Of a stretch of DNA of 64,000 nt, positions 44,925-55,683 are shown piece by piece; position 1 is the first letter of the stretch; each line of letters begins with the position of its first letter. This DNA comes from Maylandia zebra (lineage: Eukaryota > Chordata > Actinopteri > Cichliformes > Cichlidae): the NCBI RefSeq assembly GCF_041146795.1, contig NC_135176.1, positions 34,160,531-34,224,530 on the forward strand, given 5' to 3'. The position numbers were made by a program, and so were the translations under genes. The notes under the pieces are model-generated. The model was given only the letters and a program-made list of their open reading frames with translations, was not told where the DNA came from and made no database searches.

Positions 44925-45977
44925 AGAGCAGATTTCTCCTGTTTTGGCTTCCTGTTAAATCCAGAATTCAAAATCCTGCTCCTCACATACAAGGTCTTAA
45001 ATAATCAGGCCCCATCTTATCTTAATGACCTTGTAGTACCATATCACCCTATTAGAGCACTTCGCTCTCGCTCTGCAGGCCTACTTGTTGTTCCTAGAGT
45101 ATTTAAAAGTAGAATGGGAGGCAGAGCCTTCAGTTTTCAGGCCCCTCTTCTGTGGAACCAGCTTCCAGTTTGGATTCAGGAGACAGACACTATCTCTACT
45201 TTCAAGATTAGGCTTCAAACTTTCCTTTGAAAGGGCAATCGTGGCTCAAGCGTTAGGAGTTTGCCTTGTAATCGGAAGGTTGCCGGTTCGAGCCCCGGCT
45301 TGGACAGTCTCGGTCGTTGTGTCCTTGGGCAAAACACTTCACCCGTTGCCTACTGGTGGTGGTCAGAGGGCCCGGTGGCGCCAGTGTCCGGCAGCCTCGC
45401 CTCTGTCAGTGCGCCCCAGGGTGGCTGTGGCTACAATGTAGCTGCCATCACCAGTGTGTGAATGTGTGTGTGAATGGGTGGGTGACTGGATATGTAAAGC
45501 GCTATATAAATACAGGCCATTTACCATTTTTGCTAAAGCATATAGTTAGGGCTGGACCAGGTGACCCTGAATCCTCGCTTAGTTATGCTGCAATAGACAT
45601 AGGCTGCTGGGGATTCCCATGATGCACTGGGTGTTTCTTCTTCACTCACTGTATTAACAGACCTCTCTGCACTGAATCATATCTGTTATTAACCTCTGTC
45701 TCTCTTCCACAGCATGTCTTTATCCTGTCTTCCTTCTCTCACCCCAACCAATCACAGCAGATGGCCCCGCCCCTCCCTGAGCCTGGTTCTGCTGGAGGAT
45801 TCTTCCTGTTAAAAGGGAGTTTTTCCTTCCCACTGTCGCCAAAGTGCTTGTTCATAGGGGTTATTTGATTGTTGGGTTTTTCTCTGTATGTATTATTGTA
45901 GGGTCTACCTTACAATATAAAGCGTCTTGAGGCGACTGTTGTGGGGTTTGGCGCTGTGTAAATAAAACTGAATTGAA
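44925..45977 (+). mobile_element. L2-type LINE 3' part, copy A
   Basis: 44950-45228 encodes the end of an L2 RT protein ('QAPSYLNDLVVPYHP', 'LRSRSAGLLVVPRVFKSR', 'LLWNQLPVWIQETD'). 45527-45977 is the 3' UTR, ending 'cttgaggcgactgttgtggg' and 'aaataaaactgaattgaat'. A SINE lies between. The copy is 5'-truncated. Confidence 0.88.
45229..45526 (+). mobile_element. tRNA-derived SINE inside L2 copy A
   Basis: The head has a Pol III A box (45242-45252, TGGCTCAAGCG) and B box (45285-45295, GGTTCGAGCCC). The body ('gtccttgggcaaaacacttc', 'gtggcgccagtgtccggcag') leads to a tail 'aaagcgctatataaata'. L2 copy B at 46741 has the same L2 junction without the SINE ('ttcctttttgctaaag'), so the insertion point is known to within a few T residues. 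The sequence resembles the tRNA-derived SINEs abundant in African cichlids. Confidence 0.9.
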
Positions 45978-46059
45978 TAATTCCACACCAGCCTATCAAT
46001 CAACCAAACACCCAGACAGACGTTTAACTCATTTGAAAGCCTGATGCTTAGCCTTGTCC

Positions 46060-46835
46060 ATCCCAGCTGTAAAACTCAAAAACCAGTCTTATTCGTTATC
46101 ATTTATTGTTCACCTGGGCCTTACACAGTCTCTGTCTGATTTCTCAGACTTTTTATCTGATTTAGTGCTCAGCTCAGATAAAATAATTATTGTGGGTGAA
46201 TGGTACTCATGGCCATTGATCAGTGGTTGTTGATCAATGGTCATGAGAATTTGCATACTAATGATCAAGGAACTGACCTCCCAGCCCATTGTTCCATCAG
46301 TGGGGCTGGTTTCAGTAATTTTGGAAATGTACTGTTTATAAGATTGGAAACCTGCAGTCAGCTGAGACTGAAGAAGTCACCTGGATGAGTGACGAAACGT
46401 TTCTCCCACTGAAAACGCTACGTCCAGATGAACAGAATCAACCTTTGGAGTGTTGACCATAATATCCTATTAGCGCGATTAGAACATGCTGTAGGTATTA
46501 CAGGTACTGCACTGCAGTGGTTTGTATCATATCTATCTAATAGACTCCAGTTTGTGCATGTAAATGGAGAGTCCTCTTCACACACTGAGGTTAATTAGGG
46601 AGTTTCACAGGGTTCAGTGCTAGGACCAATTCTGTTTACATTATACATGCTTACCCTAGGCAGTATCATCAGGAGGCATAACATAAGTTTGGATTCAGGA
46701 GACAGACACTATCTCTACATTTAAAATTGGGCTTCAAACTTTCCTTTTTGCTAAAGCATATAGTTAGGGCTGGATCAGGTGACCCTGAATCCTCCTTTAG
46801 TTATGCTGCAGTAGCTCTAGGCTACTGGGGTCTTC
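46060..46835 (+). mobile_element. L2-type LINE, internally deleted copy B
   Basis: 46080-46197 encodes endonuclease sequence ('VIIYC', 'IIIVGDFN' type). 46445-46680 encodes RT ('VDHNILLARLEHAVG', '[14 protein letters not shown]'). 46686-46830 jumps to the C-terminal part, so the YADD region is deleted. A PLE-end fragment separates the first two pieces. Confidence 0.8.
46198..46441 (+). repeat. PLE-end fragment inside L2 copy B
   Basis: 'tgatcaatggtcatgagaat', 'acctgcagtcagctgagact', 'gtcacctggatgagtgacga' and 'tacgtccagatgaacagaat' match the inverted fragment at 20025-20235. The insertion follows 'gtgggtgaat' of the L2 endonuclease. Confidence 0.75.
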
Positions 46836-47425
46836 CTACACAGTAAAAAATGGAATGTCAGTATTTTAGAGGAAACCTATTTTAACCTCGATAGAGCACT
46901 TAAAACTCAGGAGTAAATCAGCTCTAATAGTGGAGTTAAAAGTCAGTGTAAAGTGAAGATTTAATTCCACACAGTATTATGATTAGTACCAGTCTACAGG
47001 TGTGGGCAGGCTCAGAGCTGTGACCCACGTGGACTTTTCCCTGGTGAGGTGTCACAGTCAGGTAAGTTAACATTCCCATACTGGTAACATCGTTTAATAG
47101 GTATTTTTCCACTAAATAGCTCTTTACAGTTTCACTGATGTCGTGTGAGAACATGTTAGCAGCATATACTCATCAGTTTAAAGATATTGTCGAGTAGCTA
47201 CATGCTGACTGTTTCTAACAGTTCAGATGTTTATCTTTTCATTCAGTTTCACCTTTTAAATGTTATCTATGTATTTATTCTAAATGCTGCTGACATAATA
47301 TTATTTCCACATGTCCAATGGCATAGTTTTAACAGCTAAATTACTGCTTTGTTCATTAGATGACACGATAAATGCTGCTACTGTAACCTGTAGCTTTGGG
47401 TTTCCTTCCATCATATAGGTTAGAG

Positions 47426-47744
47426 CAGCGGTCTCCAACCTTTTTTGCGCCATGGACCGGTTTATGCCCGACAATATTGTCACGGACCGGCCTTTAAGGT
47501 GTCGCGGATAAATACAACAAAATAAAACTAGTACCGGTACCGAAAAAAAGAAGATTTATTCATAACACACGTGAAAAGACCCAGGAAAACCGAGTTAACG
47601 ATAAAAACGATAACAAAATAACGCTGAAAACCGATAAAACCCTGAAAACCACATATTTCACACCTGAGCCTCAACTCTCGCGGCCCGGTACCAAACGACT
47701 CACAGACCGGTACCGGTCTGAGGCCCGGGGGTTGGGGACCGCTG
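47426..47744. mobile_element. hAT MITE with perfect 8-base target duplication
   Basis: Ends 'cagcggtctccaacc' and 'ggttggggaccgctg' are inverted repeats with one mismatch. GGTTAGAG flanks the element at 47418-47425 and 47745-47752, an exact 8-base duplication as made by hAT transposases. The 319-base interior has no frame and is rich in 'ggtaccg' and 'cggcccgg' motifs. Confidence 0.95.
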
Positions 47745-47821
47745 GGTTAGAGCACAGATTTATCACAGGATCAATATGAAAACTTGACACCCCAGAGAAA
47801 TAAAAATGAAGTATTAAAGAA

Positions 47822-48065
47822 TCAGAATCAGAATACTTTATTCATCCCGAGGGAAATTAGGGTTACAGCAGGCAGCACGCTAATGGCGCATGCGCACTTA
47901 CAAAGGAACCTTCTGACCAACTTTACACAAACATCACATTGGGCAGACATGTCAGAAGGTAGGCTGATAGGAAAAAACAACGAAAATACACTACATGAGG
48001 TAAGAGGAGGAGAAAAAAAACTCCACTCAGACTGAGCTCCTAGTGGGAGAACAGTTTGATAACAG
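47822..48065 (+). repeat. Short LINE-tail/SINE-like repeat, copy 2
   Basis: 'agaatcagaatactttattc', 'atcccgagggaaatt' and 'actcagactgagctcctagt' match the copy at 43961-44218 in the same orientation. Confidence 0.65.
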
Positions 48066-49160
48066 AAAAAACACCTCAGCACAAAAGCACATGACTATCA
48101 ATACACCATAGAAACACAAGACAAGCAACGTGTAATCAGATTACTCGGAACAGTGTCAATATGTAATATTTTCACATATTTCATTGTTAATTTTAACACT
48201 AAACTGAGTAGAATTGACCCCGAAAGATAAATGTTACAGTCATTTAGGACCAAAGGTTATCTGACAGACTTCACATCAACGGTCCTAGTGTGAAACTGTC
48301 ACAGTGTGTGATGCTCAGAGTGTGTCTTCTTCACGCTCTCATGTTAGTTTCACTTAATATGAATCTGTTTAATCCGACAGTCGCTCACAGGGGCTTGTAT
48401 GATGGTTGGGGTTACTCTGTGTCTTTACCCCACAGTATAAAGCACTCTCAGCCAACTGCTGTGGTTATTTGGTTCTATATAAATAAAGTTTCACTGAATT
48501 GAATCAAAATGTAAATAACAGAGTCTGGTAAACTTCTTTTTCACTCACAGTAGAACAAAGAAGTCATATAAAGTCACAAAAGGCAGGAAACGTCAGTTTT
48601 AGTATAGAGACAGCTGGAGGAAGGTTGAAGAGTTCGTGATTGTGTTTTCAAGCATTCAGGGAGACTTTGAGCAGCCACGCGGTGGCGCTGTTATTCAGGA
48701 TCATGAAAGCAGATTACTGTGTTTAGATCAGGGCTGTGATTGGCTCCGGACGTACAAACAGAAAGTTTTATTTCAGAGAGGGCAGACGTTTACCCTCAGA
48801 AACGTATAGGGCTACTTGTTGTTCAGAGCTTTAAAGTATAGGAATGTGTTTGATGTGATCCTATACGGTCATGTTTGCCACTGACGCAGAGCAGAGAGCC
48901 CGCTGATCAGGTTCTTGTCGATCACAGGTTTCGGTGTTGTGATTACTGACACCTCCGTGATGCTGTCTCTGCTCCTTTTTCTGCCTCTGTGGTCACACAT
49001 CGATCCGCTCTGCGTTGGTTATTCCTCATGTTTTTGTTTCGTCAAAGATACACGCCCCCTGGCGGCCTCTGACAGCCTTACCACGCTCTGACATAATCAG
49101 CCAATCAGAGACGAAGTTTTGCCCCGTCCCATTTGATTGACAGGGGTGTCGGCGAATGGC
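48066..49160. other. Intergenic DNA upstream of pwwp2a
   Basis: 48395-48505 is a diverged L2-type 3' end ('cagtataaagcactctcagc', 'ataaataaagtttcactgaa'). The rest holds no recognised element until the CpG-rich pwwp2a start. Confidence 0.5.
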
Positions 49161-49162
49161 GG

Positions 49163-49174
49163 TGCGCCTGCGCC
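49163..49174 (+). promoter_or_regulatory. pwwp2a: NRF-1-like site at the pwwp2a start region
   Basis: TGCGCCTGCGCC lies 60 bases upstream of the chosen ATG, within a CpG-dense block from about 49110 through exon 1. It differs from the NRF-1 consensus at one or two positions. Confidence 0.35.
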
Positions 49175-49233
49175 GTTGGCCTGTGTTGCGGGAGGGAGGG
49201 GCTCCGCTCCGCTCGGCAGCACAGCGGAAGAAA

Positions 49234-52200
49234 ATGGCGGCCGTGGCTGCAGAGCCAGGAGCTGCGGCGGTTCCGACAACAACAGCGACCGACGAGGGCC
49301 CGCCAGCGCAGGGCCCGGCGGGACCGGGTCTCCCGGGAGCCCGATCGGAGTGCGAGGGACCGCAGGAGACCGGGCCGGCATTGGACCTAGGCGCGATGCG
49401 GGCGGAGGACGGAGGGGACGCGGAGGGCCGCCATGTCAGGCCGGAGCTGGAGCCCGCGGCGGGAAACGCGCATCCGGAGAGCGACGAAGCTAGCGGCTCC
49501 GGGCCGCCGGAGCGGGTCAACGCGGACCGCTTCTCCCCCGGACTGCCCGCGGACCCGGAGGGCGGCGGAGACGTGTCTGCGCAGGAGGCGTACCGCGGCC
49601 CGGACCCGCAGCCCTCAGCCGTGTTCTTGCACTCATTCCCGGCCGCGCCGCCCGTCACCGAGGCCGGCCTGTCTCTGGCCGAACCTGCCGAACCCACCAC
49701 CAACGAGACCACGGACCGAGCCGAGACCGCGGGCCGGGGTTACACGAGCCTGGAGCAGGCGGAGCGGAGGCCCGCGACGGACACTGTGCTGGACGGGACG
49801 GCGGACGGTCCGGACCCGGACCCAGCGGGGCCCGAGGAGCTGGCTGCCCGAGGCCCGAGGGATTCTTCCCCGCCCTGCCGCTCACCGAAACGGCGGCTGC
49901 TGACCGAGCCTGCCGCCGAGGATCGAGTCGTAGCTGACTCTGTGCTGGACCTCAGTCTCGGGTCCGAGGTTCGTGTCTGCCTGGACCACGTCATCGATGA
50001 CGCGCTGGTGGTGTCTTTCCGGCTGGGAGAGAAGGTGTTCTCCGGGGTCCTGATGGACGTTTCAAAAAGGTGAAACTTTATTAGCAGCAGAGGATGGATG
50101 TGATTGATTAGTGATTGATCCTGAACTATGAGGTAGTTTAGAAACAATCAAAAATGATTAGTATTTCTATTTGTCATTGTTTTAAGGATTTAAATGTGTC
50201 CAGCTCACCTGTATGAACAGGTTATTGGTCAGGTAAACAGCCCTGCAGGAGCGTCCTGCTCCTCGTTAAACGGCTGCGGGGATTGATTAGGCTGCAGTGT
50301 TAGCCAGACACACCTGAGCATCATTACCTGCTGACCTTTGACCTGGTTGGTGATGGATATAGGACAGAAGCAAGAATGAGAGTGTCTTTACAGCGCTCTG
50401 CTGCTCAGTGGGGGGGGAGACTAAGACAGGTCACCAGGTGATAAAACACAGACCTCTGACATCACTTTTTCATCCGTGTAGTGAGTACTGATGCATAATC
50501 AACCACCCATAACCTTCATAGCCACAGATACACAGTTACACAGTGGTGTTTTCACAGTGGTTTCTTATGTATAAACACATACAGTGTTGTTTTCGTTGTG
50601 CAAAAGTCTTGAATCACTTTTTGTTGCGTTTTGCTGAGCGTTGTGCTGCAGAGATTTGTCTGCATCATTACTTAAAAATCATTGTTGTCAGTTACTGTTT
50701 GTTTATTCTTACTCAACACTGGGGGGGCGGGGTCTGAATATGAGGAAATGAGGGTGACTCACGACTTTTGCACAGTACTGCATGTGTACGAGCAGTAATT
50801 ACACATGTGACCGATTACTGCCGGGTGTTTTCCATATGTGATGCGCTGGCTGCATCAGAGTCTCATGCTCGCCATGTTTGCTTCCAGGTTCGGTCCGTAC
50901 GGGATTCCCATCACCGTGTTCCCACGCCGGGACGACCGGAGTCGACCTCCCACGTCTCTCCAGCAGCCACTGCCGGTTAGCAACGACTTTCCGGCCATCA
51001 AAAAGGAAGAGAACGCTGCTCCGCCCCCTCCTCAGGACTGCACCTCTAAACCGCCACCGCTGTTTCAGGAGGGGGCACCGTACCCACCTCCTTTGTTCAT
51101 CAGGGACACCTACAACCAGGCCTTACCTCAGCCGCCGCCGCGCAAGATTAAACGGCCAAAGAGGCGCTACCGCTGCGAAGAGCCCACTTCCATCATGAAC
51201 GCCATCAAGCTCCGCCCCCGACAGGTACTCTGCGACAAATGCAAAGGGGTGGTGGCGTCAGGCGGGCACCGGGAGACACGGCGGGGGCCGGTGGACCTGA
51301 GGGGCGACGAGACTTCGCGGCGGCGGAAGGTAGCAGAAGGACCGATCTCTGCTGAGGTCAAGCGTCTGAGGAGTGACGACAAAGGACGGCCCCCGGCTGC
51401 CGACCGGCGCTCGTCATCAGGGATACGTGTGTCATCTTCGTCACAATCCTCTTCCCGCCGCGTTTTGAGGGGAGCGGCCTCATCCTCATCCTCGGCGACC
51501 TCGAGCCGCATGCGCCTGAAGCTGAACTCTAAGAAGGTTCTGACCAAAGGGTCAGCTGACCGCTCCAAGGCGCGGCAGGTGCTCAAGACGTTGGTGAGGA
51601 GCTCGCAAACGCCGCCGCCGCGCCGGCACAAAGACCAGGACCAGGACCGCCCCAAGGCTGTGACCCGAGCCGCCACCCTGCAGAACCACAACCAGAAGGT
51701 CCACTTCACCCGGCGCCTGCAGCACCTCAGCGCTGCCGCCAGCACGCCGCTTCCACCCAGAATGCGCCTCAAACCCCAAAGGTATCGTACCGACGACAGC
51801 CAGGCACAGAGCTCCTCCTCCTCCTCGTCCCCGCCCAAACTCAGCGCTCGCTCATCACCTCCCAAACCAGAACTAAGCCCCGCCTCAACACCCAACCCAT
51901 CCACAGCCACGCCCCCACTTCAAGTAACTGCTCCTCCCCCAACGCCATCCTGTATGGGAAGCGTTGCCGCGGAGATGCAGGCAGCGTCTGAGGGGAGAGT
52001 AGGAGGTCCTCCCTCCTCCTCTTCTCTAGACTCCACCCCCTCAGAGTGTAGCTCCACAGACAATTTTGAACTCCCCCCACCCGGAGATCCTCCCTCTTCC
52101 TCTTCTCCCTCCCATAACTCCCCCTCCTCAGCTCCACGGTGCCCACCCTCCTCTCCGCCAACTGGCCCTCCCCTCAGAGCTAATGGTGAGGAAGTGCAGT

Positions 52201-52652
52201 GTGGCGTTGGGGAGGAGGGCAACGACCTGAAGAGGCGCCGTAAGTCTTCCACGTCGTCTTCCTCCTCCTCCTCGTCATCGTCATCCTCCGTCTTCTCCAA
52301 GGCCGTTTCAAAATGTCCGCTCCCGGACGGCCGCACCGTGTGCGTCGGCGATATTGTGTGGGCGAAGATCTACGGCTTCCCGTGGTGGCCGGCGCGCGTG
52401 CTCGGCATTACGGTGTCGCGGCGTGGCGATACGGGGCTGGCGGTGCAGCAGGAGGCGCGTGTGTCGTGGTTCGGCTCGCCCACCACGTCCTTCCTGCCGC
52501 TCGCACAGCTGTCGCCCTTCCTGGAGACGTTCCAGTCGCGTTTCGACAGGAAGCGGAAGGGCCCGTACCGCCGCGCCATCGCTGAGGCCGCCAGCGCTGC
52601 CAAGCAGCTCACACCGGAGGTGCGGGCGCTGCTTACCCAGTTTGAGACGTAG
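49234..52652 (+). CDS. pwwp2a: PWWP domain-containing protein 2A
   Basis: PWWP2A is a nuclear reader of H2A.Z nucleosomes and H3K36-methylated chromatin that recruits an MTA1-HDAC1/2 complex. Two coding exons, 49234-50069 and 50888-52652, join in phase to give 866 residues (human 755). I chose the ATG at 49234 ('MAAVAAEPG') because it matches the vertebrate start; an in-frame ATG at 49156 would add 26 residues. The order is an acidic Pro/Gly/Glu-rich region (1-240), 'SEVRVCLDHVIDDALVVSFR' spanning the intron to 'KRFGPYGIP', 'SKPPPLFQEGAPYPPPLF' (about 332), a basic stretch and 'LCDKCK' (about 393), and Ser/Pro-rich sequence with a poly-Ser run (about 737-752). The PWWP domain is at about 763-825 ('VGDIVWAKIYGFPWWPARV'), and the C-terminus is 'LTPEVRALLTQFET', identical in type to human. 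Confidence 0.96.
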
Positions 52653-52912
52653 CATCGGCCGCCGCCCACTCGCCCCATCCTCACTGCCCACCCCTTTCAG
52701 ACAGGCCCCGCCCTTTCAGAGGAGGTGGGAGGAGCTAAAAATGACTGATGGACAATGATGAGTGTGTTTCACATTTATGGGGGGAGGGGGATCTGTCAGG
52801 GGCGGGGCTATCTTCAGTCACTGGCGGCGTTTCAGTTTTCCGCACCGTGGGAAATGTTATGTAGATAATTTAGCCTGATGGTTGGCTGACAGAGCGATGA
52901 TGTCACAGTATT

Positions 52913-52918
52913 AATAAA
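52913..52918 (+). promoter_or_regulatory. pwwp2a: Candidate pwwp2a polyadenylation signal
   Basis: AATAAA lies 261 bases after the stop codon. Further AATAAA sites near 53045 and 53308 could serve as alternatives. Confidence 0.5.
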
Positions 52919-53435
52919 CACTAATTAAGTTCCTCGTAGTGATTGACTGATCTGAGTGGCTGGCGGTGTGATGTCACTTCCTGTTGATAAAATAGACTGA
53001 AAACTTGTTTTTTTTTCTAGAAACTTCGTTTCCGTACAGAATTGAATAAACTGTGAACAAAGTGAGGTCCAACCCACAGCCCGGGGCCCCAGACGTGGCC
53101 GTGCTGAGCCGCTGTCAGGACGGTGCGTTCGAGGCCCCGGGCTGCTCGGGCGGCCCAACGCTCTCTGATGATGATGATGATGGTGATGATGGTGATGAAG
53201 GTTCTCTGCTGTCAGACTGTTTACCGTCTGTTTGCAGATCAGAGAGTCCTGCTGGACAAAATAACGGGAACAGTGTGTACATGTGTTGCTTCCTGTTTGA
53301 ATCTGAATAAACGCTCAAACTTCTCTGACCTTCGCCTCATCATTTCCACTCTTCTTCTGTGGTGTTTCTCTGGCGGAGACCTTGGACTTTCTCACCTGCA
53401 AACAGATGTTTGGTAAACGGGTCTCCACAGCTGCT

Positions 53436-53510
53436 CCCACATTTGCCTCTTGTGGCTGATTGGTCCGTTCGCTGGTCAGGTGGTGGTGGTTAATTCCTTT
53501 ATTTCACAGA
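53436..53510 (+). repeat. Direct duplicate block, copy 1
   Basis: 'cccacatttgcctct', 'ggctgattggtccgttcgct' and 'ggtcaggtggtggtggttaa' recur at 55593-55683 in the same orientation. Confidence 0.85.
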
Positions 53511-55592
53511 TCCCGCAGACCCTGAAACAAAAATCCAGGACTGATATCCTAAACGCCCTTGTTCCAGTGAGTGTGCCGCTCAGGTCCGTTAGCTTCGTCG
53601 CAGGTGCCTCTAGATCAAACCTGAGGCTGGACCAGCCCGGCTGGTGAAGCAGGTAGCAGCAGGTGGACGCAGCGTCCTCACGTGTTATTACCATCAGCTG
53701 TTATCAGTCAGACTCAGTGTAGATAAAGCTGATCGGCGTCCTGGTTCTGGTCTGGGTCAGTGTTTGAGAGGTCGGCACAGTTACCTGTAGCATCCAATCA
53801 CTGAGCTCCGCCACTGAAAAACAACGTCAGCGACGAAGTTCTTCAACCCGCGTTTCTTCTGGAGCCCACCTGATGGTGACAGCCATGGTTACAAAACGAT
53901 TCATGGTTCATACGTCATCACTTATCCGGTCTTTACGTGGTGATGTATGAACTCCGGGTCCAAACTCCTCTGCGTTTATTAAGCCTGTTGTGTTTTTAAT
54001 GTGCTTTGTATTTTGTTCTGTTTAATCTGAACAAGCCCCTAAAAACAGTCAGTGATCACTGTCGGCCTCTCTCGATTTTTATTACCGCTGTTCATTCTAA
54101 AGCTCCGTTTAAACCCCTCTGATGTAACTGCAGCCCATGCAGCAGTATATGAATGACTAACCTCGTATTGTGGATGGATTATCTCAGTTCTCTTGACTGA
54201 AGTTTGGTCTGTTTACAGCATCCTGCCATGCGATTGCATTTGTTCCTGACCCATTGAGTGGAAAAAAGTTAGCGCTCATCCTCCAGTTTCACTGTGTTTA
54301 TCATGCTAACATAGCTGTGTAGCTAGCGATCACGTAGCACATCATTATATACCAGCTAGCCCAACTTCAGTAACCCTACAAACGTCACTGCTGTTTAGTT
54401 TTCTGTCTTCATTTATGTTGGAAGTGATAGCAGAGCTGTACGTTTTATTTTTTATGTTTATGTGGAAACTAGCGAGCTAACTTCCTGCTAACTTCTAACT
54501 CTGTTAAATTTAATACATTCTGTTTTCATGGACGTTAAACTTAACTGTTACACCTGGTAAAGCAGCAATGCTGATGATTTTATTACAGAGGAAAGAATTT
54601 AGACAGTTTGTAACTCTCAGTGATGCTGCAGTGTTCGTTTGACTTTGGGACCTGCAGCGGAGGTTGGACCTGGAAACAGCTAAGGACGTTACATCTGGGG
54701 GTAAACAGCTTTCTGACCTCTGTGAACTCTTGCCGGCTCAGTTTATGGGGGTTAGTATCACTATGTTTAAAAAGGATTATCTGTGGAAAGCTCATTGGCT
54801 AACGATGTGGATGGCGTGTGGCTGGGCGGGTTCCTGTTGGTGTAAGAGCGTCAAAGGAGGAGACTGGACTTCTTTAAGCGTGTAAAGCTCTGGGGCTGGT
54901 CCCTTAGGCAGGTTGTTCATCCACTATCATCTTAATATTAGTATTGATGCTAATAATAGTAACAAATTATTAATAATAGTCCAGTTGCTTTCCTTCAGCC
55001 TTTTAAGACAATGTAATTGACGAATCATTAGCCAATCAGCGAGCAGTGTCACATCCGTTCAGTTTTAAAAATGAAGATGGTGACACTGAGCACGCCTCTG
55101 ACAGGACTTCAGAGACCGCCAGGTGATGTCACTGAAGCCACGTCCACCTTTGACCCCGTGAGAGGGCGCTGTTCTGATAAATCTGTGACGCTCGCTGCTC
55201 CCGGAGAGGTCAGGGGTCACAGTGTGTCAGTCTTCTGTCAGTCAGCACCCACCCCTCACAGACCAGGGTAGAACACAGACCCCTAGCTTCACCATGACAA
55301 CCAACAGTATCGCATCATCACCACAGACGGTGCCAGCAGGTTGAAAAACCACAGTCACATTTAAAAACACACCTGTGTGGTCAGGGTCAGCTTTGGGACC
55401 ACAGCAGATACTCCAATCAATAAACTGATAAATCAACCAATCAACAGACGAAACCACTGATCAATAAGCAGAGTGACAGGCCAGGCTCAGGCTAAATGCT
55501 GGAGAGGTGGGTCCGGCTACACTATGGTAAACTAATCAGCTGATTCTTTGATCTCCTCATTATTCTTCGTCCTTCAGGTGCCCCTAGACTCT

Positions 55593-55683
55593 GCCCACAT
55601 TTGCCTCTCGTTTTCTAATCTGCCTCTGGCTGATTGGTCGGTTCGCTGGTCAGGTGGTGGTGGTTAATTCCTTTAGTTCACAG
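55593..55683 (+). repeat. Direct duplicate block, copy 2
   Basis: Same block as 53436-53510, with about 19 extra bases after 'ttgcctct' that end in a second 'tgcctct', and the same 'ggtggtggtggttaattcct' end. Confidence 0.85.

Noticed and set aside
45229-45310. Possible tRNA gene
   Set aside because: A and B boxes are present, but the cloverleaf is degenerate and a SINE body and tail follow, so it is a SINE head.
49026-49712. 228-codon minus-strand frame opposite pwwp2a exon 1
   Set aside because: GC-rich coding exons commonly open the antisense frame, and the plus-strand protein is clearly conserved.
50838-50887. Upstream Met start for pwwp2a exon 2 ('MMRWLHQS')
   Set aside because: The segment is intronic; the exon begins after the 'cttccag' acceptor and joins exon 1 in phase with the conserved 'KRFGPYG' sequence.
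51167-51910. 247-codon minus-strand frame opposite pwwp2a exon 2
   Set aside because: Shadow of the conserved plus-strand gene; its composition is only the complement of Ser/Arg-rich codons.
53053-53310. 85-codon frame with an acidic 'DDDDDGDDGDEG' run
   Set aside because: It overlies a GAT repeat in the likely pwwp2a 3' region, with no splice or homology support.
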